This document shows, piece after piece, positions 42,644-51,895 of a stretch of DNA of 64,000 nucleotides. The first letter of the stretch is position 1. The number at the start of each line of letters is the position of its first letter. The position numbers and the translations under genes are program-made. Source of the DNA: Kribbella sindirgiensis (GTDB lineage: Bacteria > Actinomycetota > Actinomycetes > Propionibacteriales > Kribbellaceae); NCBI RefSeq assembly GCF_004331435.1, contig NZ_SJKA01000002.1, positions 1-64,000 of the forward strand, written 5' to 3'. Below the pieces are notes generated by a model. It was not told the DNA's origin. It saw only the letters and a list, made by a program, of their open reading frames with translations, and made no database searches.

Positions 42644-43843
42644 TCAGGCGCGGGCTACGCCGTCGGCTTGGGCGGCACTGGCTACCGCGGCGGAGACCGC
42701 GGGGGCGACGCGTTCGTCGAAGGGGGACGGGATGATGTAGTCGGGGCGGAGGTCGGACTCGGCGATCAGGTTCGCGAGGGCGTCGGCGGCGGCGAGTTTC
42801 ATGCCTTCGGTGATGCGGGACGCGTTCGCGTCGAAGGCGCCGCGGAAGATGCCGGGGAAGGCCAGCACGTTGTTGATCTGGTTCGGGAAGTCGGACCGGC
42901 CGGTGGCGACCACGGCGGCGTGCCGGTGGGCGATGTCCGGGTGCACCTCGGGGTTCGGGTTCGCGAGCGCGAAGATCATCGCGTCGTCGGCCATCTGCGC
43001 GACGGCCTCCTCCGGGACGGTCCCGCCGGACACGCCGAGGAACAGGTCCGCACCCGCGAGTGCGTCGACCAGCCGGCCGGAGATTCCGCCGGTGTTGGTG
43101 TCCCGGGCGAGCGACAGCTTCACCGGGTTCAGGTCGGCGCGGTCCTCGTGCAGCACGCCCTTGCTGTCGACCACCGCGAGGTCGCCGACCCCTGCCTGCA
43201 AAAGGATCCGGGCACACGCGACCCCGGCCGCACCGGCGCCCGAGATCACCACCCGGATCTCGGAGATGGACTTCCCGGTGACGCGCAACGCGTTGCGGAG
43301 CGCGGCGAGTACGACGACCGCCGTACCGTGCTGGTCGTCGTGGAAGACCGGGATGTCCAGCCGCTCCTTGAGCCGGCGCTCGATCTCGAAGCAGCGCGGC
43401 GCGGAGATGTCCTCGAGGTTGATCCCGCCGAACGACGGCGCCATCCGCGCGACCGTCTCGACGAACTCGTCCACGTCGGTGCAGTCGAGCGCGATCGGCA
43501 CCGAGTCGACGCCGCCGAACTCCTTGAACAGCAGGGCCTTGCCCTCCATCACCGGCAGCGACGCGGACGGGCCGATGTCGCCGAGGCCGAGGACCGCGGT
43601 GCCGTCGGTGACGACCGCGACCACGTTCGACGTCCAGGTGTAGCGCCGCGCCAGCGACGGGTCGTCGGCGATCGCGGTGCAGACCCGGGCGACGCCGGGG
43701 GTGTACGCCTTCGACAGGTCGTCGGCGTCGTTGACGTGGATCGAGGACGTGACCTCGATCTTGCCGCCGCGGTGCAGTTCGAAGACCGCATCACCGGCGT
43801 ACTGGTCGGAGGGAACGGGGGACTCAACAGCCTGGGCGACCAT
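42644..43843 (-). CDS. NAD(P)-dependent malic enzyme
   Basis: A 399-residue prokaryotic short malic enzyme that decarboxylates malate to pyruvate. The N-terminal catalytic domain has [53 protein letters not shown] and the metal site [14 protein letters not shown], then [15 protein letters not shown]. The C-terminal nucleotide domain has [17 protein letters not shown] and ALANPNPEV. No phosphotransacetylase fusion. It supplies pyruvate and reducing power. Confidence 0.95.
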   Translation of the reverse strand: MVAQAVESPVPSDQYAGDAVFELHRGGKIEVTSSIHVNDADDLSKAYTPGVARVCTAIADDPSLARRYTWTSNVVAVVTDGTAVLGLGDIGPSASLPVMEGKALLFKEFGGVDSVPIALDCTDVDEFVETVARMAPSFGGINLEDISAPRCFEIERRLKERLDIPVFHDDQHGTAVVVLAALRNALRVTGKSISEIRVVISGAGAAGVACARILLQAGVGDLAVVDSKGVLHEDRADLNPVKLSLARDTNTGGISGRLVDALAGADLFLGVSGGTVPEEAVAQMADDAMIFALANPNPEVHPDIAHRHAAVVATGRSDFPNQINNVLAFPGIFRGAFDANASRITEGMKLAAADALANLIAESDLRPDYIIPSPFDERVAPAVSAAVASAAQADGVARA

Positions 43844-44044
43844 GCGGGGACCCTTCGGGGGAAAATCGAGCGGAACATGCGGTAGTGGGCGTTCGATGAG
43901 GGTGCGTCGAACGGCGCCGTTGCCAGGGGGTCACCCGTCGGTCGAGTAAACCACAGGCCCAACTGGTCTGCTGTGAGGGGTCCCACATCGCCCCGGATGT
44001 GCCAGGATTCTCGGATTCCCAACCCCTGTCGAGGAGAATCCGCG

Positions 44045-44884
44045 ATGAACATCGTCCCCACTCTCCGCAAGCGCCGCGTCCAGGCGATCGCCTCGGTCGC
44101 CGTCCTGGCGCTCGCACTGGCCGCCTGCGGTAGCGACTCGGACTCCGGCGGCTCCGAGGACAAGGCGAAGGCGGCGGGCATCACGCTGGTCAAGCCCGGC
44201 AAGCTGACCGTCTGCACGCACTTGCCGTACAAGCCGTTCCAGTACAAGGACGGCACCAAGGTGGTCGGCTTCGACGTCGACCTGCTCGACCTGGTCGCCC
44301 AGGACCTGGGCCTGGAGCAGGACACCGTCAACATCGAGTGGTCCCAGGTCACCTCCGGCGCCGCGTTCCAGGCGAAGAAGTGCGACATGGGCATGGGCGC
44401 GATGACGATCACGCCCGAGCGCCAGGCCGCGATCAGCATCACGGATCCGTACATGGACGCCACCCAGGTGCTGATGGCCAAGAAGGACTCCGGGATCAAG
44501 TCGCTGGCGGACCTGCGCGGCAAGAAGCTCGGCGCGCAGGCCGACACCACCGGCAAGAAGTACGCCGACGAGAACGCCAAGGCCAACGGGTACACGGTGA
44601 TCCCGTTCAACGACCTCGCGCTGCAGACGAACAACGTGAAGTCCGGCCGGGTCGACGCCGCGATCAACGACAACGGCGTGCTGTACGACTTCGTCAAGGA
44701 GAACTCGGACATGGCGGTCGTCGCCGAGTTCAACACCGGCGAGCAGTACGGCTTCGGCGCGCTCAAGGACGGCAGCGGCCCGAAGCTGGTGGAGAAGTTC
44801 AACGAGCTGCTGACCAAGGCCAAGTCGGACGGCAAGTACAACGAGATCTACAAGAAGTGGTTCGGGGTTGAGCCGAAGAAGTGA
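44045..44884 (+). CDS. Amino-acid ABC transporter substrate-binding lipoprotein (system 1)
   Basis: A 279-residue SBP family 3 protein. The signal peptide ends in lipobox LALAAC. GKLTVCTHLPYKPFQYKDGTKVVGFDVDLLDLVAQDLGL is the standard opening of this family, followed by CDMGMGAMTITPERQAAISITDPYMDA. It captures a polar amino acid or related compound outside the membrane. The start ATG follows GGAG at normal distance. Its stop overlaps the permease start (GTGA). Confidence 0.92.
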   Translation: MNIVPTLRKRRVQAIASVAVLALALAACGSDSDSGGSEDKAKAAGITLVKPGKLTVCTHLPYKPFQYKDGTKVVGFDVDLLDLVAQDLGLEQDTVNIEWSQVTSGAAFQAKKCDMGMGAMTITPERQAAISITDPYMDATQVLMAKKDSGIKSLADLRGKKLGAQADTTGKKYADENAKANGYTVIPFNDLALQTNNVKSGRVDAAINDNGVLYDFVKENSDMAVVAEFNTGEQYGFGALKDGSGPKLVEKFNELLTKAKSDGKYNEIYKKWFGVEPKK

Positions 44885-45717
44885 GCACCGTGCCAACCTC
44901 AGGGACCGATACCCCCGTTGAGCGGAAGGGGCTGAGCCCGCGGCAGCGGGCCCAGCGCTCCCGCTGGATCCAGTACGCCGTCCTCGTCGTCCTGGTCCTG
45001 GCCGCGGCGTTCAGCGCGAACTGGGGCCAGATCGTCAGCGTCTTCTTCAAGCCGGAGTTCATCAAGTCGACGTTCCAGGACGGCGTCCTCCAGGCGCTGG
45101 TGAAGACCCTCGAGTACACCGCCGGCGCGTTCGTGATCGGACTCGCCGGCGGCACGCTGCTGGCGCTGATGAAGCTCAGCCAGGTCGGGCCGTACCGGTG
45201 GATCGCGACGGCGTACATCGAGTTCTTCCGCGGCCTGCCGGCGATCGTGGTGTTCATCGCGTTCAGCCTGCTGCCGCTGGCGTTCCCGGGGATGACGATC
45301 CCCTGGGACCCGTACGGCGTCGTGTGGCTCGCGCTCGGCATCGTGGCGTCGGCGTACATGGCCGAAGTGATCCGGGCCGGCATCCAGGCAGTGCCGAAGG
45401 GCCAGGTCGAGGCGGCCCGCTCGCTCGGGATGCCGGCCGGTGTGGCGATGCGGAAGATCGTGCTGCCGCAGGCGTTCCGGATCGTGCTGCCGCCGCTCAC
45501 CAACGACCTGATCCTGCTGGTGAAGGACTCCTCGCTGGTGTTCATGATCGGCGTCGCCGCGGACGGGTACGAGCTCACCGGTTTCGGCCGGGACCTGGCC
45601 AACACGTACTCGAACCTGACCCCGATCGTGGTCTGCGGGTTCTGCTATCTGTTGATCACCCTGCCGCTGGGCCTGCTGGCCCGCCGGCTCGAGGCACGGA
45701 CGGCGAGGACGCGCTGA
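44881..45717 (+). CDS. Amino-acid ABC transporter permease (system 1)
   Basis: A 278-residue HisMQ-type permease with five or six helices and an EAA-type loop ([33 protein letters not shown]). A basic cytoplasmic tail precedes the first helix. It is coupled by overlaps to the binding protein (GTGA) and the ATPase (TGATG). A single permease gene implies a homodimeric channel. Confidence 0.92.
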   Translation: MSTVPTSGTDTPVERKGLSPRQRAQRSRWIQYAVLVVLVLAAAFSANWGQIVSVFFKPEFIKSTFQDGVLQALVKTLEYTAGAFVIGLAGGTLLALMKLSQVGPYRWIATAYIEFFRGLPAIVVFIAFSLLPLAFPGMTIPWDPYGVVWLALGIVASAYMAEVIRAGIQAVPKGQVEAARSLGMPAGVAMRKIVLPQAFRIVLPPLTNDLILLVKDSSLVFMIGVAADGYELTGFGRDLANTYSNLTPIVVCGFCYLLITLPLGLLARRLEARTARTR

Positions 45718-46472
45718 TGGCACTGGTAGAAATCAAGAGCCTGCACAAGTCGTTCGGCAGCAACCATGTCCTGCGCGGTATCGACTTCACCGTCGAGCAG
45801 GGCGAGGTCGTCTGCGTGATCGGCCCGTCCGGGTCCGGCAAGTCGACGCTGCTGCGCTGCGTGAACCTGCTGGAGACGCCGCAGGAAGGTCAGGTGATCG
45901 TCCGCGGCGAGGACATCACCCATCCGGACTGCCACCTGGACGAGGCCCGGCAGCAGATCGGGATGGTGTTCCAGCAGTTCAACCTGTTCCCGCACCTGTC
46001 GGCGCTGGCCAACTGCACCGTTGCCCAGCGCACCGTTCTCAAGCGCCCCGCGGAGGAGGCGGACCGGGTGGCCCGCGCCAACCTGGAGCGGGTCGGGCTG
46101 AGCGACAAGATCGAGGCGTACCCGGCGCAGCTGTCCGGCGGCCAGCAGCAGCGGGTGGCGATCGCCCGCGCGCTGTCGATGGACCCGGCGCTGATGCTGT
46201 TCGACGAGCCGACGTCCGCGCTCGACCCGGAGCTCGTCGGCGACGTACTGACGGTGATGCGCAAACTCGCGCTCGACGGTATGACGATGCTCGTCGTCAC
46301 CCACGAGATGGCCTTCGCGCGCGAGGTCGCGGACCGGGTGGTGTTCATGGACGGCGGCGTGATCGTCGAGCAGGGCCCGCCCGCCGAGGTGATCGGCAAC
46401 CCCAAGGAAGAGCGCACCCGCACCTTCCTGCGGCGCGTCCTGGACCCGACCCACGTCGAGCCGACGCCCTGA
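45717..46472 (+). CDS. Amino-acid ABC transporter ATP-binding protein (system 1)
   Basis: A 251-residue GlnQ/HisP-type ATPase: Walker [24 protein letters not shown]-loop, signature [17 protein letters not shown], Walker [18 protein letters not shown], and H-loop [22 protein letters not shown]. It completes the first transporter. A strong hairpin follows the stop codon at 46487-46529. Confidence 0.95.
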   Translation: MALVEIKSLHKSFGSNHVLRGIDFTVEQGEVVCVIGPSGSGKSTLLRCVNLLETPQEGQVIVRGEDITHPDCHLDEARQQIGMVFQQFNLFPHLSALANCTVAQRTVLKRPAEEADRVARANLERVGLSDKIEAYPAQLSGGQQQRVAIARALSMDPALMLFDEPTSALDPELVGDVLTVMRKLALDGMTMLVVTHEMAFAREVADRVVFMDGGVIVEQGPPAEVIGNPKEERTRTFLRRVLDPTHVEPTP

Positions 46473-46486
46473 AACCGGCCGATCTG

Positions 46487-46529
46487 GTGACGCTGCGTGC
46501 CCGGTTGATCGCCGGGCACGCAGCGTCAC
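46487..46529 (+). terminator. Perfect 18-bp hairpin after transporter system 1
   Basis: GTGACGCTGCGTGCCCGG pairs without mismatch with CCGGGCACGCAGCGTCAC around a 7-base loop, 14 bases after the ATPase stop. No U tract follows. It probably separates the two transporter operons, although a dispersed palindromic element is also possible. Confidence 0.75.
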
Positions 46530-46649
46530 GACGGCCAAGCTACGAATAGGTCTCTGTTCGGGGTTGGTCCGTGCGCGCTCCGCAGGTCGCTGTGTCAAGA
46601 TGCGGACACATGGCACCGGGCCGACCGGTGCCCGGTTTTGGAGGACAAG

Positions 46650-47552
46650 ATGTCTGTCCTGCGGAGGACGCTGGCGCTGTCCGGTGTCGTGGTTCTCGCG
46701 GCCGCCGGGTGCGGCTCGAACACTCTCGAAGGTAGTACGCCCAGTGCGTCGTCGAGCGCCTCCTCCAGCGCTCCGGCAAGCAGTGGCCCGGACCTCAGCG
46801 GTTCGCTGCCGGCCAAGATCAAGTCGGCCGGCAAGATCGTCGTCGGCGTCGACGCCAGCTACCCGCCGAACGAGTTCCTGCAGGGCGGCAAGACCGTCGT
46901 CGGCATGGACGTCGACCTGTTCAACGCGGTCGCGCAGAAGTTCGGCGTCACGGTCGACTGGCAGCCGGCCGGCTTCGACACCATCATCACCGGCGTCCAG
47001 AGCGGCAAGTACGACGTCGGCGTCTCGTCGTTCACGATCAACGACAAGCGCAAGGCGCAGGTCAATATGGTCAGCTACTTCAACGCCGGCACCCTGTGGG
47101 CCACCGCGAAGGGCAACCCGAAGGGCGTCAAGGCCGACGACGCGTGCGGCAAGACGGTCGCGGTGCAGAAGGGTACGACGCAACTCGAGGACGACATGCC
47201 GAAGCGCCAGGCCGCGTGCAAGGCCGCCGGCAAGCCGGAGATCAAGCTGGTGGTCCGGGAGAAGCAGGACCAGGCGACCGCTGACCTGGTGGCCGGCAAG
47301 GCCGACGCGATGCTCGCCGACTCCCCGATCGTGCTGTACGCGATCAAGCAGACGAACGGTCAGCTCGAGCAGCTCGGCGACATCTACGACGCGGCGCCGT
47401 ACGGGTATGTGATCCCGAAGGCGGAAACCCAGTTCGCGCAGGGGATCGTGCAGGCGCTGCAGGCGCTGAACACCGAAGGCACGTACAAGAGCACGCTGCA
47501 GAAGTGGAACAACGACTCGGGTGCGCTCACCGACTTCGCCGTGAACCCGTGA
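46650..47552 (+). CDS. Amino-acid ABC transporter substrate-binding lipoprotein (system 2)
   Basis: A 300-residue SBP family 3 protein with lipobox AAAGC, a Ser/Ala-rich linker (about 30-50) and KIVVGVDASYPPNEFLQGGKTVVGMDVDLFNAVAQKFGV. GVSSFTINDKRKAQVNMVSYFNAG and CGKTVAVQKGTTQLED are typical. The start follows GGAGG by five bases. It is clearly paralogous in role to system 1 but distant in sequence, so the ligands probably differ. Confidence 0.92.
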   Translation: MSVLRRTLALSGVVVLAAAGCGSNTLEGSTPSASSSASSSAPASSGPDLSGSLPAKIKSAGKIVVGVDASYPPNEFLQGGKTVVGMDVDLFNAVAQKFGVTVDWQPAGFDTIITGVQSGKYDVGVSSFTINDKRKAQVNMVSYFNAGTLWATAKGNPKGVKADDACGKTVAVQKGTTQLEDDMPKRQAACKAAGKPEIKLVVREKQDQATADLVAGKADAMLADSPIVLYAIKQTNGQLEQLGDIYDAAPYGYVIPKAETQFAQGIVQALQALNTEGTYKSTLQKWNNDSGALTDFAVNP

Positions 47553-47560
47553 GCTGAATC

Positions 47561-48523
47561 ATGAGTACTGAGACCGAGGCCCGGCCGGCGGACGCGGCTC
47601 CCGACCGGCCGGGGGCGATCAATGCCGTCCCGGTGCGGCATCCCGGGCGCTGGGTGGCGATCGCGGTGATCGTCGTCCTGGTGGCGATGCTGGTGCACCT
47701 GCTGGTCACCAACAAGGCGTTCGACTGGAGCTTCGTCTTCGAGGCGATGAACCAGCAGCCGGTGATCAACGGGTTCCTCAAGGGCACCCTGCTGGTCACC
47801 GTGCTGTCGATGGTCGTCGGCGTCGGCGGCGGCGTCGTCCTGGCCGTGATGCGGCTGTCGGACAACCCGATCCTGTCCGGGGTGTCGTGGGTGTTCACCT
47901 GGTTCTTCCGGAGCATCCCGCGGTACATCCTGCTGTTCACGATGGGCACGCTCGGGATCCTGTTTCCGCAGGGCATCGCGTTCGGGATTCCGTTCGACTG
48001 GAAGATCATCGACTGGCTCGGGATGTCCGGCGACTGGCGGTTCTTCACCCTGGACGCGAACCAGGTGTTCACCGGGCTGGTCGCCGGTGTCATCGGGCTC
48101 GGGCTGTCCGAGGCGGCGTACATGGCCGAGATCGCCCGGGCCGGGATCATGAGCGTGGACCCGGGCCAGGCCGAGGCCGCGGAGGCGCTCGGGATGAGCC
48201 GCGGCAAGGTGATGCGCCGGGTGGTACTGCCGCAGGCGATGCGGGTGATCGTGCCGCCGACCGGCAACGAGACGATCGCGATGCTGAAGGACACCTCGCT
48301 GCTGCTCGCGGTCCCGGTGATCGGCGAGCTGTTCTACCAGTTGCAGTCGATCGGCAGCACGTACTACAAGACGTTCCCGATCGCGGTCGCCGCCACGCTG
48401 TACTACCTGGCCGCGACGAGTGTGCTGATGGTCGGGCAGTACTTCCTCGAGCGGCACTTCGGTCGCGGCTTCGGGAACAAGGCCCCGCGGGCCGCCCGCC
48501 CGGCCGGCGCAGGAGGTGCGTGA
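47561..48523 (+). CDS. Amino-acid ABC transporter permease (system 2)
   Basis: A 320-residue HisMQ-type permease with an N-terminal cytoplasmic tail, five or six helices and the ATPase-contacting loop [34 protein letters not shown]. Compared with system 1 it carries an insertion between helices (about 125-165, [26 protein letters not shown]). It starts nine bases after the binding protein gene. Confidence 0.92.
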   Translation: MSTETEARPADAAPDRPGAINAVPVRHPGRWVAIAVIVVLVAMLVHLLVTNKAFDWSFVFEAMNQQPVINGFLKGTLLVTVLSMVVGVGGGVVLAVMRLSDNPILSGVSWVFTWFFRSIPRYILLFTMGTLGILFPQGIAFGIPFDWKIIDWLGMSGDWRFFTLDANQVFTGLVAGVIGLGLSEAAYMAEIARAGIMSVDPGQAEAAEALGMSRGKVMRRVVLPQAMRVIVPPTGNETIAMLKDTSLLLAVPVIGELFYQLQSIGSTYYKTFPIAVAATLYYLAATSVLMVGQYFLERHFGRGFGNKAPRAARPAGAGGA

Positions 48524-49299
48524 TGCCACTCGTTCATGCGGTGAACGTGACGAAGTCCTTCCACCACAACGAGGTGCTGAAGGGGATCGACCTGGACGTC
48601 GACCGCGGGCAGGTGGTGTGCCTGCTCGGTCCGTCCGGCTCCGGTAAGACGACCTTCCTGCGGTGCATCAACCAGCTCGAGACGATCGACGGCGGCCGGA
48701 TCTGGGTCGACGACGAGCTGATGGGGTACGCCGACCGCGACGGGAAGCTGTACCGGCTGAAGAACAAGGAGATCGCGGCGCAGCGGCGTGAGATCGGGAT
48801 GGTGTTCCAGCGGTTCAACCTGTTCCCGCACAAGACCGCGCTGGAGAACATCGTCGAGGCGCCCAGGCAGGTCAAGGGCGAGTCGAAGAAGACGGCCCGG
48901 GAGCGCGCGATGAAGCTGCTCGACCGGGTCGGGCTCGCGGACCGGTGCAACGCCTACCCCGCGCAGTTGTCCGGCGGTCAGCAGCAGCGGGTGGCGATCG
49001 CGCGGGCGCTGGCGATGCAGCCGAAGCTGATGCTGTTCGACGAGCCGACGTCGGCGCTCGACCCCGAGCTGGTCGGTGAAGTGCTCGCGGTGATGCGGGA
49101 GCTCGCCCTGGACGGGATGACGATGATCGTGGTGACCCACGAGATGTCGTTCGCGCGGGACGTCGCGGACACGGTCGTGTTCATGGATGGCGGCGTGGTG
49201 GTCGAAGCAGGCCCACCCAAGGACGTGATCGGCAACCCGCAACACTCGCGCACCCAGGCATTTCTCTCCCGCCTGCGCTCGGAGCACGAGCACCCGTAG
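48523..49299 (+). CDS. Amino-acid ABC transporter ATP-binding protein (system 2)
   Basis: A 258-residue GlnQ-type ATPase with [56 protein letters not shown] and [22 protein letters not shown]. Its start overlaps the permease stop (TGATG), with AGGAGG well placed. It carries a short insertion after the Walker A region ([19 protein letters not shown]) seen in a subset of these ATPases. Confidence 0.95.
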   Translation: MPLVHAVNVTKSFHHNEVLKGIDLDVDRGQVVCLLGPSGSGKTTFLRCINQLETIDGGRIWVDDELMGYADRDGKLYRLKNKEIAAQRREIGMVFQRFNLFPHKTALENIVEAPRQVKGESKKTARERAMKLLDRVGLADRCNAYPAQLSGGQQQRVAIARALAMQPKLMLFDEPTSALDPELVGEVLAVMRELALDGMTMIVVTHEMSFARDVADTVVFMDGGVVVEAGPPKDVIGNPQHSRTQAFLSRLRSEHEHP

Positions 49300-49393
49300 C
49301 AAGTTCTTTCCCGCCGTCGGGCCGTTCGCCGTGCATCAAGCTCGTTGAAGTTGGATGATGTACGGCGTGGTGGGTCGATACGAGGGAGACGAT

Positions 49394-49786
49394 GTGAGCA
49401 GCACGGGACGAGCCGCCGAGGTCCGCCTGAGTATCCCGGCGGACAGTGCCTACATCGCCGTACCCCGGTCGGTGGTCGGGAACCTCGCGGCCCGGAACGA
49501 CTTCACGCTGGACGCCATCGACGACCTGCGGATCGCGGTCGACGAGGCGTGCGCGCTGTTGCTGCCGCAGTCGGCCGACGGCGTGCTGGAATGCGTTTTC
49601 GAGATCGCCCCGCCGCAGTTGACGGTGCGGACGAGCGCCGTCGTCCCCGACGGCTGGCAGCCGGACACCGCCTCGTTCGGCTGGACGGTGCTGACCGCGC
49701 TGGTGGAGTCGGCCGCCGCCGAGACCCTCGACGGCCGGCTGACCATCACCGTGACGGCCACCGCGACCGCCACGGAGAGCGCGTGA
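49394..49786 (+). CDS. RsbW-like anti-sigma factor
   Basis: A 130-residue HATPase-fold protein: VRLSIPADSAYIAVPRSVVGNLAARNDFTLDAIDDLRIAVDEACALLL contains the N-box (DDLRIAVDEAC) of RsbW/UsfX-type anti-sigma factors. The G-rich lid is reduced, as in short actinobacterial members. The GTG start is preceded by GGGAG at good spacing; the frame upstream is not conserved-looking. It overlaps the sigma factor gene (GTGA), the classical arrangement of a sigma factor and its inhibitor. Confidence 0.88.
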   Translation: MSSTGRAAEVRLSIPADSAYIAVPRSVVGNLAARNDFTLDAIDDLRIAVDEACALLLPQSADGVLECVFEIAPPQLTVRTSAVVPDGWQPDTASFGWTVLTALVESAAAETLDGRLTITVTATATATESA

Positions 49787-50571
49787 CCGACGAGCGCGGC
49801 CCGGAAAACCAGGAATCCCCCGATCTTCGTACCCGGACAGCCGCGTTCTTCCGGCAGATGGCGGCCGGTCCGGCGGATCCCGGGTACGCCGGGGCGCGCG
49901 AGGGCCTGGTCGCGCTGCACATGCCGCTGGTGGAGCACCTGGCGCGCCGGTTCCGCAACCGGGGCGAGCCGTACGACGACCTCGTCCAGGTCGCCACGAT
50001 CGGGCTGATCAAGGCGATCGACCGGTTCGACTCGGACCGTGGCGTCGAGTTCTCGACGTACGCGACGCCGACGATCCTCGGCGAGATCAAGCGGTACTTC
50101 CGGGACAAGGGCTGGGCGATCCGGGTGCCCCGCCGCCTGCAGGAGCTGCGGTTGTCGCTGACCGCGGCGACCGCGGAGCTGACCCAGGAGCTCGGCAGGG
50201 CCCCGACGGTGGCCGAGTTGTCGGAGCGGCTCGGGCTCTCACCGGACCTGGTGATCGAGGGCCTGGAGTCCGCGAACGCTTACAACACCTTGTCCCTGGA
50301 CGCTCCCGATCAGAACGAGACGGATGCGACCACGGTCCTGGACGGCCTCGGGGGCGAGGACGAGGCGCTGGAGAGCGTCGAGTACCGGGAGTCGCTGAAA
50401 CCACTGCTGGCGCAGCTGGACACCCGGGAGAAGCGGATCCTGACGCTGCGGTTCTTCCGCGGGATGACGCAGTCCCAGATCGCCGAGGAGATCGGGATCT
50501 CGCAGATGCACGTCTCCCGGCTGCTGGCCCGGACGCTGACCGAACTCCGGGCCGGCCTGCTCAAGGAGTAG
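49783..50571 (+). CDS. SigF/SigB-type RNA polymerase sigma factor
   Basis: A 262-residue group 3 sigma factor of the SigB/F/G family. Region 2: PLVEHLARRFRNRGEPYDDLVQVATIGLIKAIDRFDSDRGVEFSTYATPTILGEIKRYFRDKGW; region 3: LTQELGRAPTVAELSERLGLSPD; region 4: LDTREKRILTLRFFRGMTQSQIAEEIGISQMHVSRLLART. It is paired with an anti-sigma gene. It probably directs a stress, starvation or developmental regulon. No anti-anti-sigma gene lies in the window. Confidence 0.94.
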   Translation: MTDERGPENQESPDLRTRTAAFFRQMAAGPADPGYAGAREGLVALHMPLVEHLARRFRNRGEPYDDLVQVATIGLIKAIDRFDSDRGVEFSTYATPTILGEIKRYFRDKGWAIRVPRRLQELRLSLTAATAELTQELGRAPTVAELSERLGLSPDLVIEGLESANAYNTLSLDAPDQNETDATTVLDGLGGEDEALESVEYRESLKPLLAQLDTREKRILTLRFFRGMTQSQIAEEIGISQMHVSRLLARTLTELRAGLLKE

Positions 50572-50576
50572 GCACC

Positions 50577-50990
50577 CTAGAGCACCGGGTGATCGTTGGA
50601 GCCACCACCGATCAGGGCGTCGAACGAGGCCTTCTGGAACAAGCAGACCAGGACCGCGACGGCCAGTACGGCGAGCACGACCGCGATCGTCGGTGCGCCC
50701 CCGTTCCAGACGCTGTACGCGACCAGGAGCTGGATCAGCTGCGTGAACACCGTCGGCCCGCGGCTCCAGCGACGGGCCTTCCACAGGCCGCGGACGGCGA
50801 CGAAACCGAGCCCCACGCCGTACAGGATGAAGAAGGCGGTCGTGGTCAGGCCGAGCACCAGCCGGGAGCTCTGAATCGTCAAGGCTTCGGCAATTCCGAG
50901 AACGATGAGCACAAGCCCTTCCACAGCGACCACTGCCGCGGCTAATTTGAGCGGTCTCGGGACGGCGGCAACTGGGGAGTCGGTCGGCAC
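50577..50990 (-). CDS. Four-helix integral membrane protein, unknown function
   Basis: A 137-residue protein with four predicted helices (LAAAVVAVEGLVLIVLGIAEAL; LVLGLTTTAFFILYGVGLGFVAV; LIQLLVAYSVW; IAVVLAVLAVAVLVCLF) and a short charged loop (RGLWKARRWSRGP). I recall similar small membrane proteins widespread in actinobacteria without assigned function. The GTG start is preceded by GGCGAA only; the longer frame up to 51116 looks non-coding. It is convergent with the sigma factor, five bases from it. Confidence 0.75.
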   Translation of the reverse strand: MPTDSPVAAVPRPLKLAAAVVAVEGLVLIVLGIAEALTIQSSRLVLGLTTTAFFILYGVGLGFVAVRGLWKARRWSRGPTVFTQLIQLLVAYSVWNGGAPTIAVVLAVLAVAVLVCLFQKASFDALIGGGSNDHPVL

Positions 50991-51411
50991 TTCGCCAGCA
51001 TAGGGGGCCAACTGACACCCCCTGAGCAGCCCGGTTCGGTGGACGGTCCTCGAGAGGTTCGCCAACCTCAGCCCCACAGGGATTTGAGGTTGTGCGTAAC
51101 CAAAAGAAGGTTGCAACGGTTACTTGCAGTGAACGGGTGCTTGCGGAAGGGCCGCTCTGTCCGATAACCGGATGGAGAGAACCGCCGCGCTCCAGTTCGA
51201 AGTGTTAAGGAAGCGTTGTGATCGGATCGACAACTGCATAACCCTTGTTTCGATCCCCCAAGATTGGGAACATGGTCTCGTTCGTGAATGCGTTCACAAC
51301 GAACGCGGCACCAACCCCCTGTGCCACACGAACCGACGAGTACAGCACCGCTGTTCGGGTACAGACCTAACCGGCAGCATACGTCAACTACTGAGAGAGA
51401 TGGGATCCGCC
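50991..51411. other. 421-bp non-coding region upstream of whiB1
   Basis: No gene is supported; the frame that runs into whiB1 from 51172 is an extension with no ribosome binding site. It is AT-richer than its surroundings. It holds a CRP-type site at 51283-51298 and a weaker half-matching one at 51217-51232. A long regulated leader is expected for whiB1. Confidence 0.65.
51283..51298. promoter_or_regulatory. CRP/Cmr-type cAMP receptor protein site
   Basis: CGTGAATGCGTTCACA contains GTGA-N6-TCAC, a full match to the core CRP consensus (TGTGA-N6-TCACA, nine of ten positions). It is about 115 bp upstream of the whiB1 start. In Mycobacterium tuberculosis whiB1 is known to be controlled by CRP (Rv3676), so the location is meaningful. 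Confidence 0.65.
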
Positions 51412-51663
51412 ATGGATTGGCGCCACCGGGCCGTATGCCTCGACGAGGACCCGGAACTGTTCTTCCCCATCGGCAACACCGGGCCGGCGATCATGCAGAT
51501 CGAAGAGGCCAAGCAGGTGTGCCGACGCTGCGACGTGCGTGAGCAGTGCCTGGCGTGGGCTCTCGAAGCCGGCCAGGACCACGGTGTCTGGGGCGGCCTG
51601 AGCGAGGACGAGCGTCGCGCCCTGAAGCGCCGCAACGCCCGCCAGCGCATCCGTACCGCCTGA
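51412..51663 (+). CDS. whiB1: WhiB1-type iron-sulfur transcriptional regulator
   Basis: An 83-residue Wbl protein, MDWRHRAVCLDEDPELFFPIGN, nearly identical in layout to mycobacterial WhiB1. Cysteines 9, 37, 40 and 46 ligate the [4Fe-4S] cluster, which reacts with nitric oxide in the characterised homologue; GVWGG (58-62) and the basic tail RRALKRRNARQR follow. It binds the primary sigma factor. The ATG at 51412 fits homologues; an in-frame ATG at 51400 has a purine-rich GAGAGAG upstream. WhiB1 beside PdtaS reproduces the mycobacterial order. Confidence 0.94.
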   Translation: MDWRHRAVCLDEDPELFFPIGNTGPAIMQIEEAKQVCRRCDVREQCLAWALEAGQDHGVWGGLSEDERRALKRRNARQRIRTA

Positions 51664-51679
51664 GCAAGTCCTCTTTCGA

Positions 51680-51703
51680 GGCCCCGCGGAGACCCGCGGG
51701 GCC
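51680..51703 (+). terminator. Intrinsic terminator of whiB1
   Basis: GGCCCCGCGG and CCGCGGGGCC form a perfect 10-bp stem with a 4-base loop, followed by TTTGTGTTT, 16 bases after the whiB1 stop. Confidence 0.9.
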
Positions 51704-51745
51704 TTTGTGTTTCCCACCCACCCACCGCACCCCACCCCACCCCAT

Positions 51746-51855
51746 TTCCCTGGCAGACCAGCCAATTTGCCTGGCTGACCAGCGAAATCGGGGGTTCCAC
51801 ACCCGTATCAAGGGTCAGGAACCCCGCAGTTGCCTGGCTCACCCAGCAAATGCGG
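51746..51855. repeat. Compound inverted-repeat element, family B copy 2
   Basis: It carries the same unit as 601-712: CCTGGCAGACCAGCCAATT, TTGCCTGGCTGACCAGCGAAAT and TTGCCTGGCTCACCCAGCAA, around a stem GGGGTTCC...GGAACCCC. The three units here are direct, while in copy 1 two are inverted. It lies between the convergent whiB1 and pdtaS genes, 40 bases from the pdtaS stop. Confidence 0.75.
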
Positions 51856-51895
51856 GTGGGGGAAGACGAGAGGATGGGAGGGTAGGGGAAGCGGG

